Below are positions 45,005 to 54,790 of a stretch of DNA of 64,000 nt, piece after piece (positions within the stretch are counted from its first letter, which is position 1; every line of letters begins with the position of its first letter). This stretch comes from Symsagittifera roscoffensis (lineage: Eukaryota; Xenacoelomorpha; Acoela; Convolutidae). The DNA lies in contig NC_087071.1 in the NCBI RefSeq assembly GCF_963678635.1, positions 44,007,095 to 44,071,094 of the forward strand, read 5' to 3'. The notes under the pieces were generated by a model. That model searched no databases and was not told where the DNA came from. It worked only from the letters and a program-made list of their open reading frames with translations. A program made the position numbers and the translations under genes.

Positions 45005-48000
45005 GGCCACCGAGTCAAGAGTCAAGTAAAGAAACGAAAATCATCAACGAAAAATCAGCCAAAACTCCTAAACGAAAAAGAAACTCTAAGTCTCACAAAA
45101 AGCGACCCAAAAAACCACACCCTGATCAAACGAAGCGGAAAATCGACCCCAATGAAAAAATTGATCCAGAAGAAATTCTTGATCTTTACGCAGTCGTCCC
45201 GGAAATTGATAAAATTTTAACTTACGTCAAACTTCAGTTTGCACCTCAAACATTCAGGCGCGCACTTGTAGACACTGGTGCCTGTGCAAACGTCATTACC
45301 AGAAAAACCTTAAATGAACTCAAAGAAGACAAAACATTATATAAAGTAATCCAGACCCAAGAACCAAAGTTGAAACGAGTACGAATGGCAGCTGGACAAC
45401 TAGTACCAATAGATACAGAAGCTATAATATGTTTCCGAATCGCAGCGCAAACCTTTACAGAAAATTTTTTAGTGCTCCCAAAAGCAAATTCTATGATACT
45501 TGGAAACGGTTTTTATAAAAAGCACAACATAGAAATTTGTCCAAAATATGACCTTCTTAAATTTCCAGAATTGACAATCCAAGTCAACGAAATCAAGTCA
45601 CCTACCTCAAAACGACACAAGAAACCTACGCTACGATTTGCCCTACTTCTGTCACAGAAATACGTTATTCAACCGAAGAAAACAGTACTGTTAGAATGTT
45701 TCACAGAAACAAATATCAAAAACACTATTGGAACAGTTTTACCAATCCCTGAATTTGAAGATGACTCCAATATTGCACTTATGTCATCAATTAGTGAAAC
45801 AACAGCAGACAGCAAACTATATATTGCAGCACTCAACGTTACAGATCACGTAATAACCCTACCAAACAGAAGTAAAATAGCAAATTTTACGATTTTAAGA
45901 TCAACAGACACTCGTAACATCATCCCAATTGATTCACAGACATTAGCACTCGCAAAAATGAATAATCCAGAGGATTTAGAGCATGAAATCAATCAACTTA
46001 TTCAAGTGAATGAATCAGATAACATGAAAATTAGCAAACCTGAGCCAGAGTATGAAAAATTTTGGTTCCCGACACCGGAAACGTGTGAAAACCCTAATTT
46101 TCTTACACCGATTCAAAGAGAAATCTACGATCAGATCCTCAACTTTAAAAAACTTGAACTTTGTGAACCGAAATTGAATGACCATGATAGATTGACATTC
46201 CTAAGCCAGTTCAATTGGGAAAATTCCATCCTCACGAACGCCCAAAGGTCAGAAGTAGAAAATTTACTAGTTAAATATTCAGACGTATTTGCCAAACATC
46301 GATTTGATGTCGGGTATAATTCCGAACTTCAAATTAAACTCACACCGGAACATCAACGACCCCTGTATACACAAGGTCCACCAACGCCAATCCACCTACG
46401 AAAGGAATTAACGGTTGAACTAGCATTAATGCACTACTTTGGCTTAATAACAACGTTATCACAATCAAAGTACAGTAGTCCACTGTTTGCTCATCGAAAA
46501 CCATCAGGCAAACTCAGAATGCTTATTGACTTAAGAAGAATAAACCATTCGCTCAAAAATGACTATCTAAATGCCAACTTCCCAATTTCAAACATGACAG
46601 ATGCTTCAAATCATTTTGCCGGAAAGAAACTGTTTACAAAGCTTGATTGCTCGCAAGCATACCATTGTGTTCAAATGGCAGATGACATCTCAGTTCAACT
46701 ATTGGCATTTAACTTTTCATCACGCACCTATGCCTATAAATGTCTAGCTCAAGGTCTGAACAAATCAGTAACCGGATTTAGTTCTTTCATCCGTCATTAC
46801 CTAGATCCATGCTTAGCAGGGGATATGTGTACTCAGTTCATGGATGATATAGGAAGTGCAGTGCACACTTTTGATGAACTAATACCAACCTTGTCTAAAA
46901 TCTTTGATTGTATCCAAAAATCAGGACTGAAATTATCACCAAGTAAATGCGAAATAGGCACAGAAAAGATGAAATTCTTAGGCAACATAGTAACACCAGC
47001 GGGAGTTTCCCCCGAAGAAGTAAAAATACAAAAATTCCTACGTAATATACGAATGCCGCAAACTGTGAAACAAGTCAAGAGACTTATCGGATTTGTACAG
47101 TTCTTTAGGAACTATATGCCAAGCCTAGGAGAAAAATTACTACCCTTTTACAGACTTTTGAAAAAGGATGCTGATTTTAGAATTCTACCAGAACACCACA
47201 AAGGTCTTGAAGTACTTAAACACGATCTTTTGCAAGCAACGACGATAACACTAAGATTACCAAAGCCTGATTTGCAATATGTGATCCTTTGTGATGCAAG
47301 TTATCACGGAACTGGATTTGTTCTCATGGTAGAGGACTACATAAGCACTGAAAACAAAGGCAAAACGAAAACCTATGCACCAGTATCATTTGGATCAAGA
47401 CTTTTCAATGAACCACAAATAAAATTTTCGATCTACTACAAGGAATTCTTAGCACTCTACTTCGCATTAGACCACTTTGCACACTTCATCTGGGGTGCAA
47501 CAAAACCTGTAATCGTTCTAACAGATAATCGAAGCTTAACACAATTTTTTCAATCAAAGTCAATACCACCATCCGTTTGGAATTTCTTAGACAGAGTCTT
47601 AGCATTTAACATTGTCATAGCGCACATACCAGGAAAAGCAAATCATGCAGCAGATTTTTTGTCGCGCATGCAGACAGATCCGAATGCATCTCTATCTTTG
47701 CGACCAACAGACAAAATACCAGTACGAGAAATACACATAGATTCAACGGCAAAAGTACCAGATGCATCACTCAACTCTGTAGAGGAAATACAGGAAGCAT
47801 TCCCTGAACAGATGCAGATGACAAACGAATTGCGTCAACAACTGGAATCTGTGGGCCTTCTCGAAGCATACTTGCAAAAACAAGCCATAACACAAAACTC
47901 GGATGAACTAGAAGCACAAACGCTTGTACGACTAATGAAACCAGCAATATCAGCAATCGAATACCCCGATCCAGCAGATGTTTTTTCGGATATACAAAAC

Positions 48001-50622
48001 AGAAATGAACCACTGAATTTGAAGGAAGAACAAAGCAAGGATCCCGACATTGAGGAAGTCATAAAGTGGATACTTCTTAACGAAATCCCAGATTTGAAAT
48101 ACGAGAACAGCAAACGGAAAAAATACGCAAAGCAGTTTAATCGACTTGAACTGAAAGACCAAATTCTTTACCGAAAATTCTTCGATGACACAGGCAAAGT
48201 AAAATACCATCAATACTGCCTACCCAAACCTCTGTGGCAGGAAGTCGTGTACCGTCTACATAACTCACCGAGTGGAGGACATCTCGGAATGGGCAGAACC
48301 ATAGAGGAATTCAGGAAGAGATTCTACTTTCCAGGATTCACAGAGTTTCTTCTGCATATCATCAAGAATTGCCTGACTTGTCTCCAACTGAAGAAAAACT
48401 CCAGCAGATACCAAACCCCTCCATTACAACCAGTTTCATCATTACAATCGTTCCCAGGCGACATGATGCAAGTTGACATCGTAGGACCATTTCGATCCAC
48501 AGTTTATAAATTTGTCCTTACGGGAATTGATGTCTTTTCTAAATACCTGTTTGCAATACCACTGACAAATGTGTCAGCGGATACAATTGCGAGGGAACTG
48601 ACGAAAATTTTCTTTACCCATAGCTACGTCCCGAAACGAATCTTGTCAGATCTAGGAAGTGCATTTACATCGAAACTAATGCATGAGCTTACATCGCTAT
48701 TGGAGATACAAATCAGTCATGCAACACTCAAACACCCACAGACGATCGGACTCGTTGAACGATCTCACGCAGCACTCAAACGAATCTTGAAGCTGAATAC
48801 AAACGAAGAATGGTCTGATTGGCACAAGTACGTCCCGTTAGCAACGTTTATTCATAATACATCGTACTATTCATCAATAGGATGTAGCCCTAGCGCAATT
48901 TTTCATGGACGAGAGCCAACCAAACCACTTGACCTTCGTTTTTCAACCACAGCACTCGAATCAATAACTGCTGAATCAGATTTTGTAACCTCAATGCAAG
49001 ACGCAATGTTAGAGAAATTTAAAGAAACTAAACAGAATATCATTGACTCATATCAACGATATCGCGGATATTACGATCAGAAAGCATTAGCACAACCGCT
49101 CCAGCTTCATTCATACTGCTTTCTTCTCAATCCTAAATTAACAACACAATCAGATTTCGGAAAACAATCAAAACAAGTGTGGATACCTCTCTATAGAGTA
49201 GAAAAGGTCCTGACCAACTCAAATTATCTCATCCGAAAAATAAGAACGCTATATACGCAATGTGTTCATCGGATTCGATTGAAGCCAGTTGTGCCTCAAC
49301 AAGAACCAGAAGACCTAGAAAGCATTGATCCAACAACATTTATGACAGATCCTTCATTAGGACAGTACCGAGGAGAACCAGAACTGTTCGACGGACAATT
49401 ACCTAAGCTCTTAGAAGATATTCAACCTTCCGAAATAAACACTCAAACTCAGCAGCCAGCAACAATCCAATTATCGGTACCACTAGCAGTAGCACCAGGA
49501 GCAGCAGCCCCTGTAGCACCACCCGTACCACCAGCAATTCCTGCACCAATGCCGATGATAGCGCCACCGATACCCATCGTGACCCCACCACCTGCTGAGA
49601 TACAAGAAGAACCAGCAGATGAAGTAAACGATCAAAACGATAATGAAGAACCACAAGGTGATATTCAATGTCCAGACCCTGAAGAACAGCAGAAGAACGA
49701 TGATGTGCATAATACTCACGTACAAAACGAACGGAATGATGATGATGATACACTTAATTTAGATTTACTATTCCAAGAACCAGACCCTGTTCAAACGCAA
49801 AACCAGAGACCGCAGCGACAAGCCGCATTTGAAGCACGTGACAGAATTCACGCTCAACGAGTACAATTTAATAAACGTGTTCAGCGACGAGAAATCACGC
49901 CACCACCGTTAGTAGTACGTAGATACGGAATGCGAACGATCGGAGGACACGAAAGAGCACCAACCACATTCACACCGCGATGTGATGCAGCGGCTCGAAA
50001 AAAATCAATTCAAGACCAAGTCGCTATGGCCAATGAAAATTTAGGATTAACCCGCGAAGAAAAAGGAAACGTAATCAAAAACAGTGTGAAGCGTGCAAAA
50101 CAGACATTATTAGGTGGCCGACGCACCGAAAATCGAAACGACGAAACAGAGGATGGCCAAGGACCATCAACATTAAACACTATCGGAATAACGACGAATA
50201 TCACACTAGGTAAGGGAAATATACTTCATTTCCCTGGCCCAATTGCACATTGCGTATCGAGCGATTTCGCGATGGGTAAAGGATTAGCAAAACAGATAGC
50301 AGCGGCCTACCCTGAAATCAAATCATCGCTTTTGTCTATCGAAAACCCCCAAATAGGATCCTCGATCGCATATTTCGAACCAACCGACAAGAAATTCATC
50401 TATAATTTGATCACAAAAAATCTGTATTTTGAAAAACCAATGTATTATCACCTGTCAGTCAGCTTGTGTCAACTACGAGCGCAGCTAAATCGTCACGGAA
50501 TAAAGGAAATTGCATTACCAAAACTCGGATGCGGACTTGACGGACTCAGTTTTGAAACAGTTTATCAGATGATAGCGGACGTCTTTTACAACACGGATAT
50601 CAAAGTATATCTCTACATGTAA
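44932..50622 (+). CDS. Pol polyprotein with C-terminal macrodomain
   Basis: 1896 codons in the -1 frame to gag. Approximate residues: aspartic protease with LVDTGA at 112; reverse transcriptase at 490-740 (LFTKLDCSQAYH, CTQFMDDIG at about 637); RNase H from about 785 (LCDASYHG); integrase zinc finger near 1110 (HNSPSGGHLGMGRT, CLTCLQ) and catalytic core D, D, E in VDIVGPF, LSDLGSAF and LVERSHAALK; then a Pro/Gln/Asp-rich linker (about 1490-1620). The last 140 residues are a macrodomain like TARG1/OARD1: AHCVSSDFAMGKG, NLITK, LPKLGCGLDGLSFE. The lysine of LITK and the aspartate of GCGLD are the residues used by TARG1 to remove ADP-ribose. The frame looks whole. Lineage within Ty3/gypsy not settled. 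Confidence 0.9.
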   Translation: MSLSTKTSRKGTIFPIPTAAKKLLRPPSQESSKETKIINEKSAKTPKRKRNSKSHKKRPKKPHPDQTKRKIDPNEKIDPEEILDLYAVVPEIDKILTYVKLQFAPQTFRRALVDTGACANVITRKTLNELKEDKTLYKVIQTQEPKLKRVRMAAGQLVPIDTEAIICFRIAAQTFTENFLVLPKANSMILGNGFYKKHNIEICPKYDLLKFPELTIQVNEIKSPTSKRHKKPTLRFALLLSQKYVIQPKKTVLLECFTETNIKNTIGTVLPIPEFEDDSNIALMSSISETTADSKLYIAALNVTDHVITLPNRSKIANFTILRSTDTRNIIPIDSQTLALAKMNNPEDLEHEINQLIQVNESDNMKISKPEPEYEKFWFPTPETCENPNFLTPIQREIYDQILNFKKLELCEPKLNDHDRLTFLSQFNWENSILTNAQRSEVENLLVKYSDVFAKHRFDVGYNSELQIKLTPEHQRPLYTQGPPTPIHLRKELTVELALMHYFGLITTLSQSKYSSPLFAHRKPSGKLRMLIDLRRINHSLKNDYLNANFPISNMTDASNHFAGKKLFTKLDCSQAYHCVQMADDISVQLLAFNFSSRTYAYKCLAQGLNKSVTGFSSFIRHYLDPCLAGDMCTQFMDDIGSAVHTFDELIPTLSKIFDCIQKSGLKLSPSKCEIGTEKMKFLGNIVTPAGVSPEEVKIQKFLRNIRMPQTVKQVKRLIGFVQFFRNYMPSLGEKLLPFYRLLKKDADFRILPEHHKGLEVLKHDLLQATTITLRLPKPDLQYVILCDASYHGTGFVLMVEDYISTENKGKTKTYAPVSFGSRLFNEPQIKFSIYYKEFLALYFALDHFAHFIWGATKPVIVLTDNRSLTQFFQSKSIPPSVWNFLDRVLAFNIVIAHIPGKANHAADFLSRMQTDPNASLSLRPTDKIPVREIHIDSTAKVPDASLNSVEEIQEAFPEQMQMTNELRQQLESVGLLEAYLQKQAITQNSDELEAQTLVRLMKPAISAIEYPDPADVFSDIQNRNEPLNLKEEQSKDPDIEEVIKWILLNEIPDLKYENSKRKKYAKQFNRLELKDQILYRKFFDDTGKVKYHQYCLPKPLWQEVVYRLHNSPSGGHLGMGRTIEEFRKRFYFPGFTEFLLHIIKNCLTCLQLKKNSSRYQTPPLQPVSSLQSFPGDMMQVDIVGPFRSTVYKFVLTGIDVFSKYLFAIPLTNVSADTIARELTKIFFTHSYVPKRILSDLGSAFTSKLMHELTSLLEIQISHATLKHPQTIGLVERSHAALKRILKLNTNEEWSDWHKYVPLATFIHNTSYYSSIGCSPSAIFHGREPTKPLDLRFSTTALESITAESDFVTSMQDAMLEKFKETKQNIIDSYQRYRGYYDQKALAQPLQLHSYCFLLNPKLTTQSDFGKQSKQVWIPLYRVEKVLTNSNYLIRKIRTLYTQCVHRIRLKPVVPQQEPEDLESIDPTTFMTDPSLGQYRGEPELFDGQLPKLLEDIQPSEINTQTQQPATIQLSVPLAVAPGAAAPVAPPVPPAIPAPMPMIAPPIPIVTPPPAEIQEEPADEVNDQNDNEEPQGDIQCPDPEEQQKNDDVHNTHVQNERNDDDDTLNLDLLFQEPDPVQTQNQRPQRQAAFEARDRIHAQRVQFNKRVQRREITPPPLVVRRYGMRTIGGHERAPTTFTPRCDAAARKKSIQDQVAMANENLGLTREEKGNVIKNSVKRAKQTLLGGRRTENRNDETEDGQGPSTLNTIGITTNITLGKGNILHFPGPIAHCVSSDFAMGKGLAKQIAAAYPEIKSSLLSIENPQIGSSIAYFEPTDKKFIYNLITKNLYFEKPMYYHLSVSLCQLRAQLNRHGIKEIALPKLGCGLDGLSFETVYQMIADVFYNTDIKVYLYM
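44992..44998 (+). promoter_or_regulatory. Likely -1 frameshift heptamer between gag and pol
   Basis: A AAA AAC read in the gag frame, four bases before the gag stop and inside the gag-pol overlap. It is the classical retroviral slippery type, and this mode of read-through is usual in the family. Confidence 0.65.
50190..50622 (+). other. TARG1-like macrodomain segment of pol
   Basis: Recognised from the motif order ITLGKGNILHF, AHCVSSDFAMGKGLAKQI, KFIYNLITK, EIALPKLGCGLDGLSFETVY, TDIKVYLY. This matches the animal ADP-ribose glycohydrolase TARG1 (OARD1) along its length rather than only at the core. In the element it follows the linker after integrase, so it is made only by the frameshifted Gag-Pol product. 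Likely role (inference): reversal of ADP-ribosylation on element or host proteins. Confidence 0.85.
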
Positions 50623-51629
50623 CCACAAACCTAACCTGCTTAATACGCTACTTCAACAGTGATCTGATAGCAAAATCTGAACGACCTGATGAAGAAGACG
50701 ACACAGCCATGATGAAACTGATGAAAGTGATGAATATGAGTAGTCGTCTCCTCTAGAAATCTAGAACAAAAACGTAGAATTAACACGATTTTGTGTATGC
50801 CGTATAACGATCATGTTACAGTACATTGGATGATGCCATCTCCATGGCACCACCTCGTAACCAATTACTTAAAATCGGTCACTAAAGCAGTCTTTCCAGC
50901 GGAAAAATTTCACGGCATAATCAAAAATTGGCTAAAATTTTCTCAAAAATGCATCAAAAACTTAAAAATTTTGCTAGCCACTGATCATACACACTTCATG
51001 TCCCCTGTGGGCAGCGCCGGAGGCAGCCAGTGTGAAAAGAAAGTATCAAAAATGATCAAAGTTGACAAAAACAGAAAAAAAAAAAGGCGAAAATCCTCTC
51101 AGAATCACAGATGAAAAATATGCAAAACATGGAGAAAATTCCTTTTGACACCTTTAATGGCTCTTTGTGATCGTAAAACATCCTGAATCAGCCAGTAAAG
51201 CAAAAATGTGGACTGGACGAGTACTCTGGAGCACATCTTTGGCCAAAAATAGTGGAAAAATACGAAAAAACGCGAAAATCACCAACTTTGAAAATCGATA
51301 ACTCTCGAAAAAATTATTATAGGTCAAAAAACTCTCCAACAAGGGTAGGTTATCGACCCTTCCCCGTCGATCTAGCATGGTTAGAACAAATCTGAAGAAA
51401 AAAAATTTTCCTATTCTGGTCCAAAGGATTGGGCCGTGTCCCAAGAAAAAACCTTGATAATAACTCACTTTTAAGTCACCTAACCTCACGACGCTAGCGT
51501 ACGGTTAACCAGGATTGATATTAACACCATTAGCGAGCGTTTTGAGTACAGAAATCATATATTAACTTGAAGATATACATAAGAAATGACTCTGATTACA
51601 AAAGTTGAAAGAGTTTGATAAGTCCAGTC
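50623..51629 (+). other. Non-coding interval after pol
   Basis: No defendable frame on either strand. It may hold the 3' end of the antisense transcript unit that ends near 51630, and splice or export signals. Confidence 0.4.
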
Positions 51630-53032
51630 TCAACTTGAGTCATCAGACGACTCATAATAATGAGGTGAATTCGAACGGAGCCTTTTTACAGCCCTTGGAC
51701 CCAACTCACCATTCACCTCAGATGCATTAAACTCGCCAACAGTACTAAATAGAAGAAAAAAAAGCGTGAAAATTCCGCAAATAATCGCAAAAATTCTATT
51801 AAGATAGCGCAAAAACTGAATATGTAAGCCATTGAACAGCAAAAGCCAATGTTATTACCTCTTTACGGGAATGTCCATGAGTGGCTCCGCATGGTAGGGT
51901 TCCCCAATCCGTCTGCACCCAGCCTGGATGAAGATACATCCGCGGGACCCAGCAGGCTCTTCTGAGCACGGATAACGAAACCATGCGCCTTCATTTACAT
52001 ACTTCCAGTAGACCATTAGGTCTACTTCCATTGTGACCGCGGCCCCCAGAAACTGTAAACACAAAACCAAGAAATCAAATACACCAGTGCAAATCAGCCA
52101 AAAGAACAAACTTTGAGGAAAAATAAATTTTACCCAATGATCTCCCACGGAGTTTTGTACCCTCGTTAACTCTTCGATCTCGAACAGGCTTGGCCTAAAG
52201 CCTAAGCGCCTTTTGCATATATCTAGGAAGTCCGGTTGCTGCATCCTCTGCCCAACCGCTTGTCGAATCAACTTAGAGTCTTTAGCAAGTTTAGAAGGGT
52301 TTATAACAAAAACAAAACTCAGAAACTCCGACATCGTAATTGCACTAAAAGAAACCAGCCAAATATGATTTACCTGACTTCACACCGACGATCGAGTGAA
52401 ATATGGAGGAGAAGAAACACTTCCCCTTAACTTCGGCGTGTTTAGCATCGACACTGACATCTGGCTTCCCGACTATGAACATCTCATTAGGGGCCACGAC
52501 TTTATTCTGTCGAAAGGTATAACCGAACATCTTACACAATTCAATCTTTCGGTCATCCCCCAGCGCCCTACACTTGAATTCTCGCTCCCCATGGTTCTCG
52601 AGGAAACAGATATGGCACGAACGGATTTGCCTGAAAAAGAATAAAATAATGCGGACTTCAAAAGGAAAAGTGGCAGGACCCATTAATTACTACGTACTCG
52701 CTCATTGCGGCTTTCATTCCACCCAAATGCTTAGGAGCGCACCAACCCCTCTTCCTTGCGTGTTTCACGAGAGTTTCAGTATCTTTAATGTGTTTTCGCT
52801 TCCCCAAGTGAATCTCCCAAAACACCTTTGCAACATTCTCAGGAGTAGCCACCCGCAATTTCGAATGACTATCCACCAAATTACCACCTTCATCGAGGGA
52901 CAGATACCTGACTGCCCTCCGCATGTACACCAACTGTTGTTGAGTAAATCGCTCCTTTAGGGCGTCATCATTGTCACAATTGGTGAGGAAAAATTGAAAG
53001 GATTCAATTTGCGATAGCTCCATTTCGAACAC
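51630..53032 (-). CDS. Antisense accessory gene: H2C2 zinc-binding segment plus OTU-like segment
   Basis: Five coding blocks on the strand opposite to gag-pol-env, at about 53032-52694, 52630-52374, 52279-52134, 52052-51859 and 51744-51630. They are separated by gaps of 63 to 115 bases with GT...AG ends; the acceptors read like CTTTTTCAG and TGTTTACAG. Block 1 and the start of block 2 carry an integrase-type H2C2 finger (EIHLGKRKH, GWCAPKHLGGMKAAMSEY, CHIC). The end of block 2 (GKCFFSSIFHSIVG), block 3 (SKLIRQAVGQRM, VGDHW) and block 4 (AAVTMEVDLMVYWKYV, CIFIQ, EPYHAEPL) follow the Cys-to-His order of OTU cysteine proteases. Block 5 is a serine/acid-rich tail. OTU enzymes remove ubiquitin-type modifiers. 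The OTU call is moderate; no integrase catalytic core follows the finger. Confidence 0.55.
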
Positions 53033-53132
53033 TTCAATAATTATCTGAAGATCAGAGCCAAAATGTCATTTGAATGAAAATTGCACTATAGGACGCCGAG
53101 ACATTGTCTCAAAGCGTCAACTACGCACAAGA

Positions 53133-53290
53133 TCAATTGTCGCAGATATAAACGACAAACTGCCATCCTATAGCCGTAAAAGCTAGCAGATGACCGTCGA
53201 ACCGAACAACAGACCAACTCAAGCAAAACACCCTTGGCTCCTGAGAAGGCAACCGGCGGATGCTTCGCTCAAGTATCAAATTGATCACAA
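53133..53290 (-). other. Possible upstream exon or leader of the antisense gene
   Basis: A GC-richer minus-strand stretch (ERSIRRLPSQEPRVFCLSWS frame) precedes the ATG of the antisense gene. It could be an untranslated first exon. No firm boundary. Confidence 0.25.
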
Positions 53291-53546
53291 TAAATATAAA
53301 TAAAATGCAAATGAAACAGTTAAATGAAATCACGAAACTATGAATTATGAATACTTGCCAACGTCGAACCAACAGCTAAAACACAAAAACTACCTTGAGC
53401 GCACACCAATATGTTAAAAAGAAAAAAAAAAAAAACTGAATTCAATAAAACGCAACTTCTAAAACAAGAAAGCCTCTATGGCTACAAAAAACTGCGCTGC
53501 TTAAAGCTAATTGAGTTCACGTAACTCAGTTCGTAATTTCAATGTT

Positions 53547-53805
53547 CTAACTACTCTTCCTGTCGGAAGAGGAAACAGCAGGCCAGACCACACAGCAAGA
53601 TAAACACGCCCACTGCAACCAAAACCACCGCCCGCGGGAAAGCTTCCTCCTCGAGAGGGGGACACAGAGAGGAACGCGTGGACCAAAGAGGCCCAGCAGC
53701 AGAATTAACAAAGCTGCCATTAAAGCAGCAGAACACAGAATTGTTACCAAAGGCAACAGAAAAACACATTATCAAACAACTGAAAAAATTATTTCTTATT
53801 ACCAA
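53547..53805 (-). CDS. Antisense small membrane-protein frame
   Basis: The minus-strand frame ends PPLEEEAFPRAVVLVAVGVF, a hydrophobic span (ILLCGLACCFLF) and a short RQEE tail: a single-pass membrane anchor. A second overlapping frame also has a hydrophobic start. The upstream half is doubtful and may be intronic, since a CTGCTTTAATGGCAG acceptor-like tract lies inside. Role unknown. Confidence 0.35.
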
Positions 53806-54138
53806 TCAGTTCAACTCAAGTACATTTTACCTTTTGACACTCATTTTAAAAAGAGTTTAAAGCTAAAATGAAAAACATTCGGTTAAACAAGCACGTAATC
53901 GCGACCTTTTGCTTAACAAATAGAACTTTAGCCTCATTCGTTTAGCTGCTGAATCTTACGAAATTCAAGTTAAAATTTAAATGTTAATCATGGATATTAC
54001 CAAAACACTTCGCTATACCATCGTCTAGTCTTACTCAACAGAAACAACAAATATGAGAAATAGAAAATAAATCAAAATCGAAGGATATATACAAAATCCA
54101 GATTACACGTTAAATGAAGTTTTAAAAAGTTTTTCGAG

Positions 54139-54510
54139 TTACTCTAACTGTCGTGCACGCACGCCGTACAACTCTGCAACGATATCACCAATATAGAGGT
54201 ACTCCTCTAACTCAGTCTCCAGCTGACTCAACGTTTCAGCCGGCAGAATCGGCGCCACAGCTCGAATTAGTGACTCGTTTAAGTCCGCGAAGAAGGATGG
54301 CACATACCCCACCCCGCGAACTGCGAGACATACGTAAAAAACATCCCGGTCTAGATATACGGCAAGCATACTCTCTAAATGATCCTCAAAATTGCGAATT
54401 GTATCTAAGACCACGTTTAATTCATTTTGAGCAACATTGTCAGGTAGATCATCCTCCCAAAACTCCATTATGCTCGCAAATCGCAACAGCAAAGCATTTT
54501 CAAGTTGCAT
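54139..54510 (-). CDS. Antisense acidic protein, 123 codons
   Basis: A single uninterrupted frame from ATG 54510: MQLENALLLRFASIMEFWED, then NVVLDTIRNFEDHLESMLAV and a C-terminal ETELEEYLYIGDIVAELYG. Acidic and leucine-rich, mixed helix and strand pattern, no signal peptide. I do not recognise the family. It diverges from the plus-strand small frame at 54791, leaving about 280 bases between the two ATGs that could be a shared promoter region. Confidence 0.5.
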   Translation of the reverse strand: MQLENALLLRFASIMEFWEDDLPDNVAQNELNVVLDTIRNFEDHLESMLAVYLDRDVFYVCLAVRGVGYVPSFFADLNESLIRAVAPILPAETLSQLETELEEYLYIGDIVAELYGVRARQLE

Positions 54511-54790
54511 TGTTCCTTCACTAACTTGAATTTAAAGAGTAAATAGACAACCTGAACTTGACTGACAATTAGTTTCAACCAACAAAGGTCACCGAAATTT
54601 TCACCATTGTAAATGTCAACTCAAATCAAAATGTAAACCTGCTCTTTGAACATCCTGTTTAATTGGAACTAAGTAAATGTTACGACGCCTACAGAACGAA
54701 AGAATCATTCAAATCAATTTTGACAACTTTGAAACTTGACAATTAACGAACAAAACAAACCTTTCGCCTACACTAACAGAAATCTTGCTC

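Noticed and set aside
49403-49753. Minus-strand frames of 116 and 80 codons inside pol, rich in His/Tyr/Leu
   Set aside because: Shadows of the Pro/Asp-rich linker of pol in other frames.
52396-52960. Plus-strand frames of 82 and 128 codons in the accessory region
   Set aside because: They mirror the antisense coding blocks and cross their splice-like gaps; the minus strand carries the recognisable motifs.
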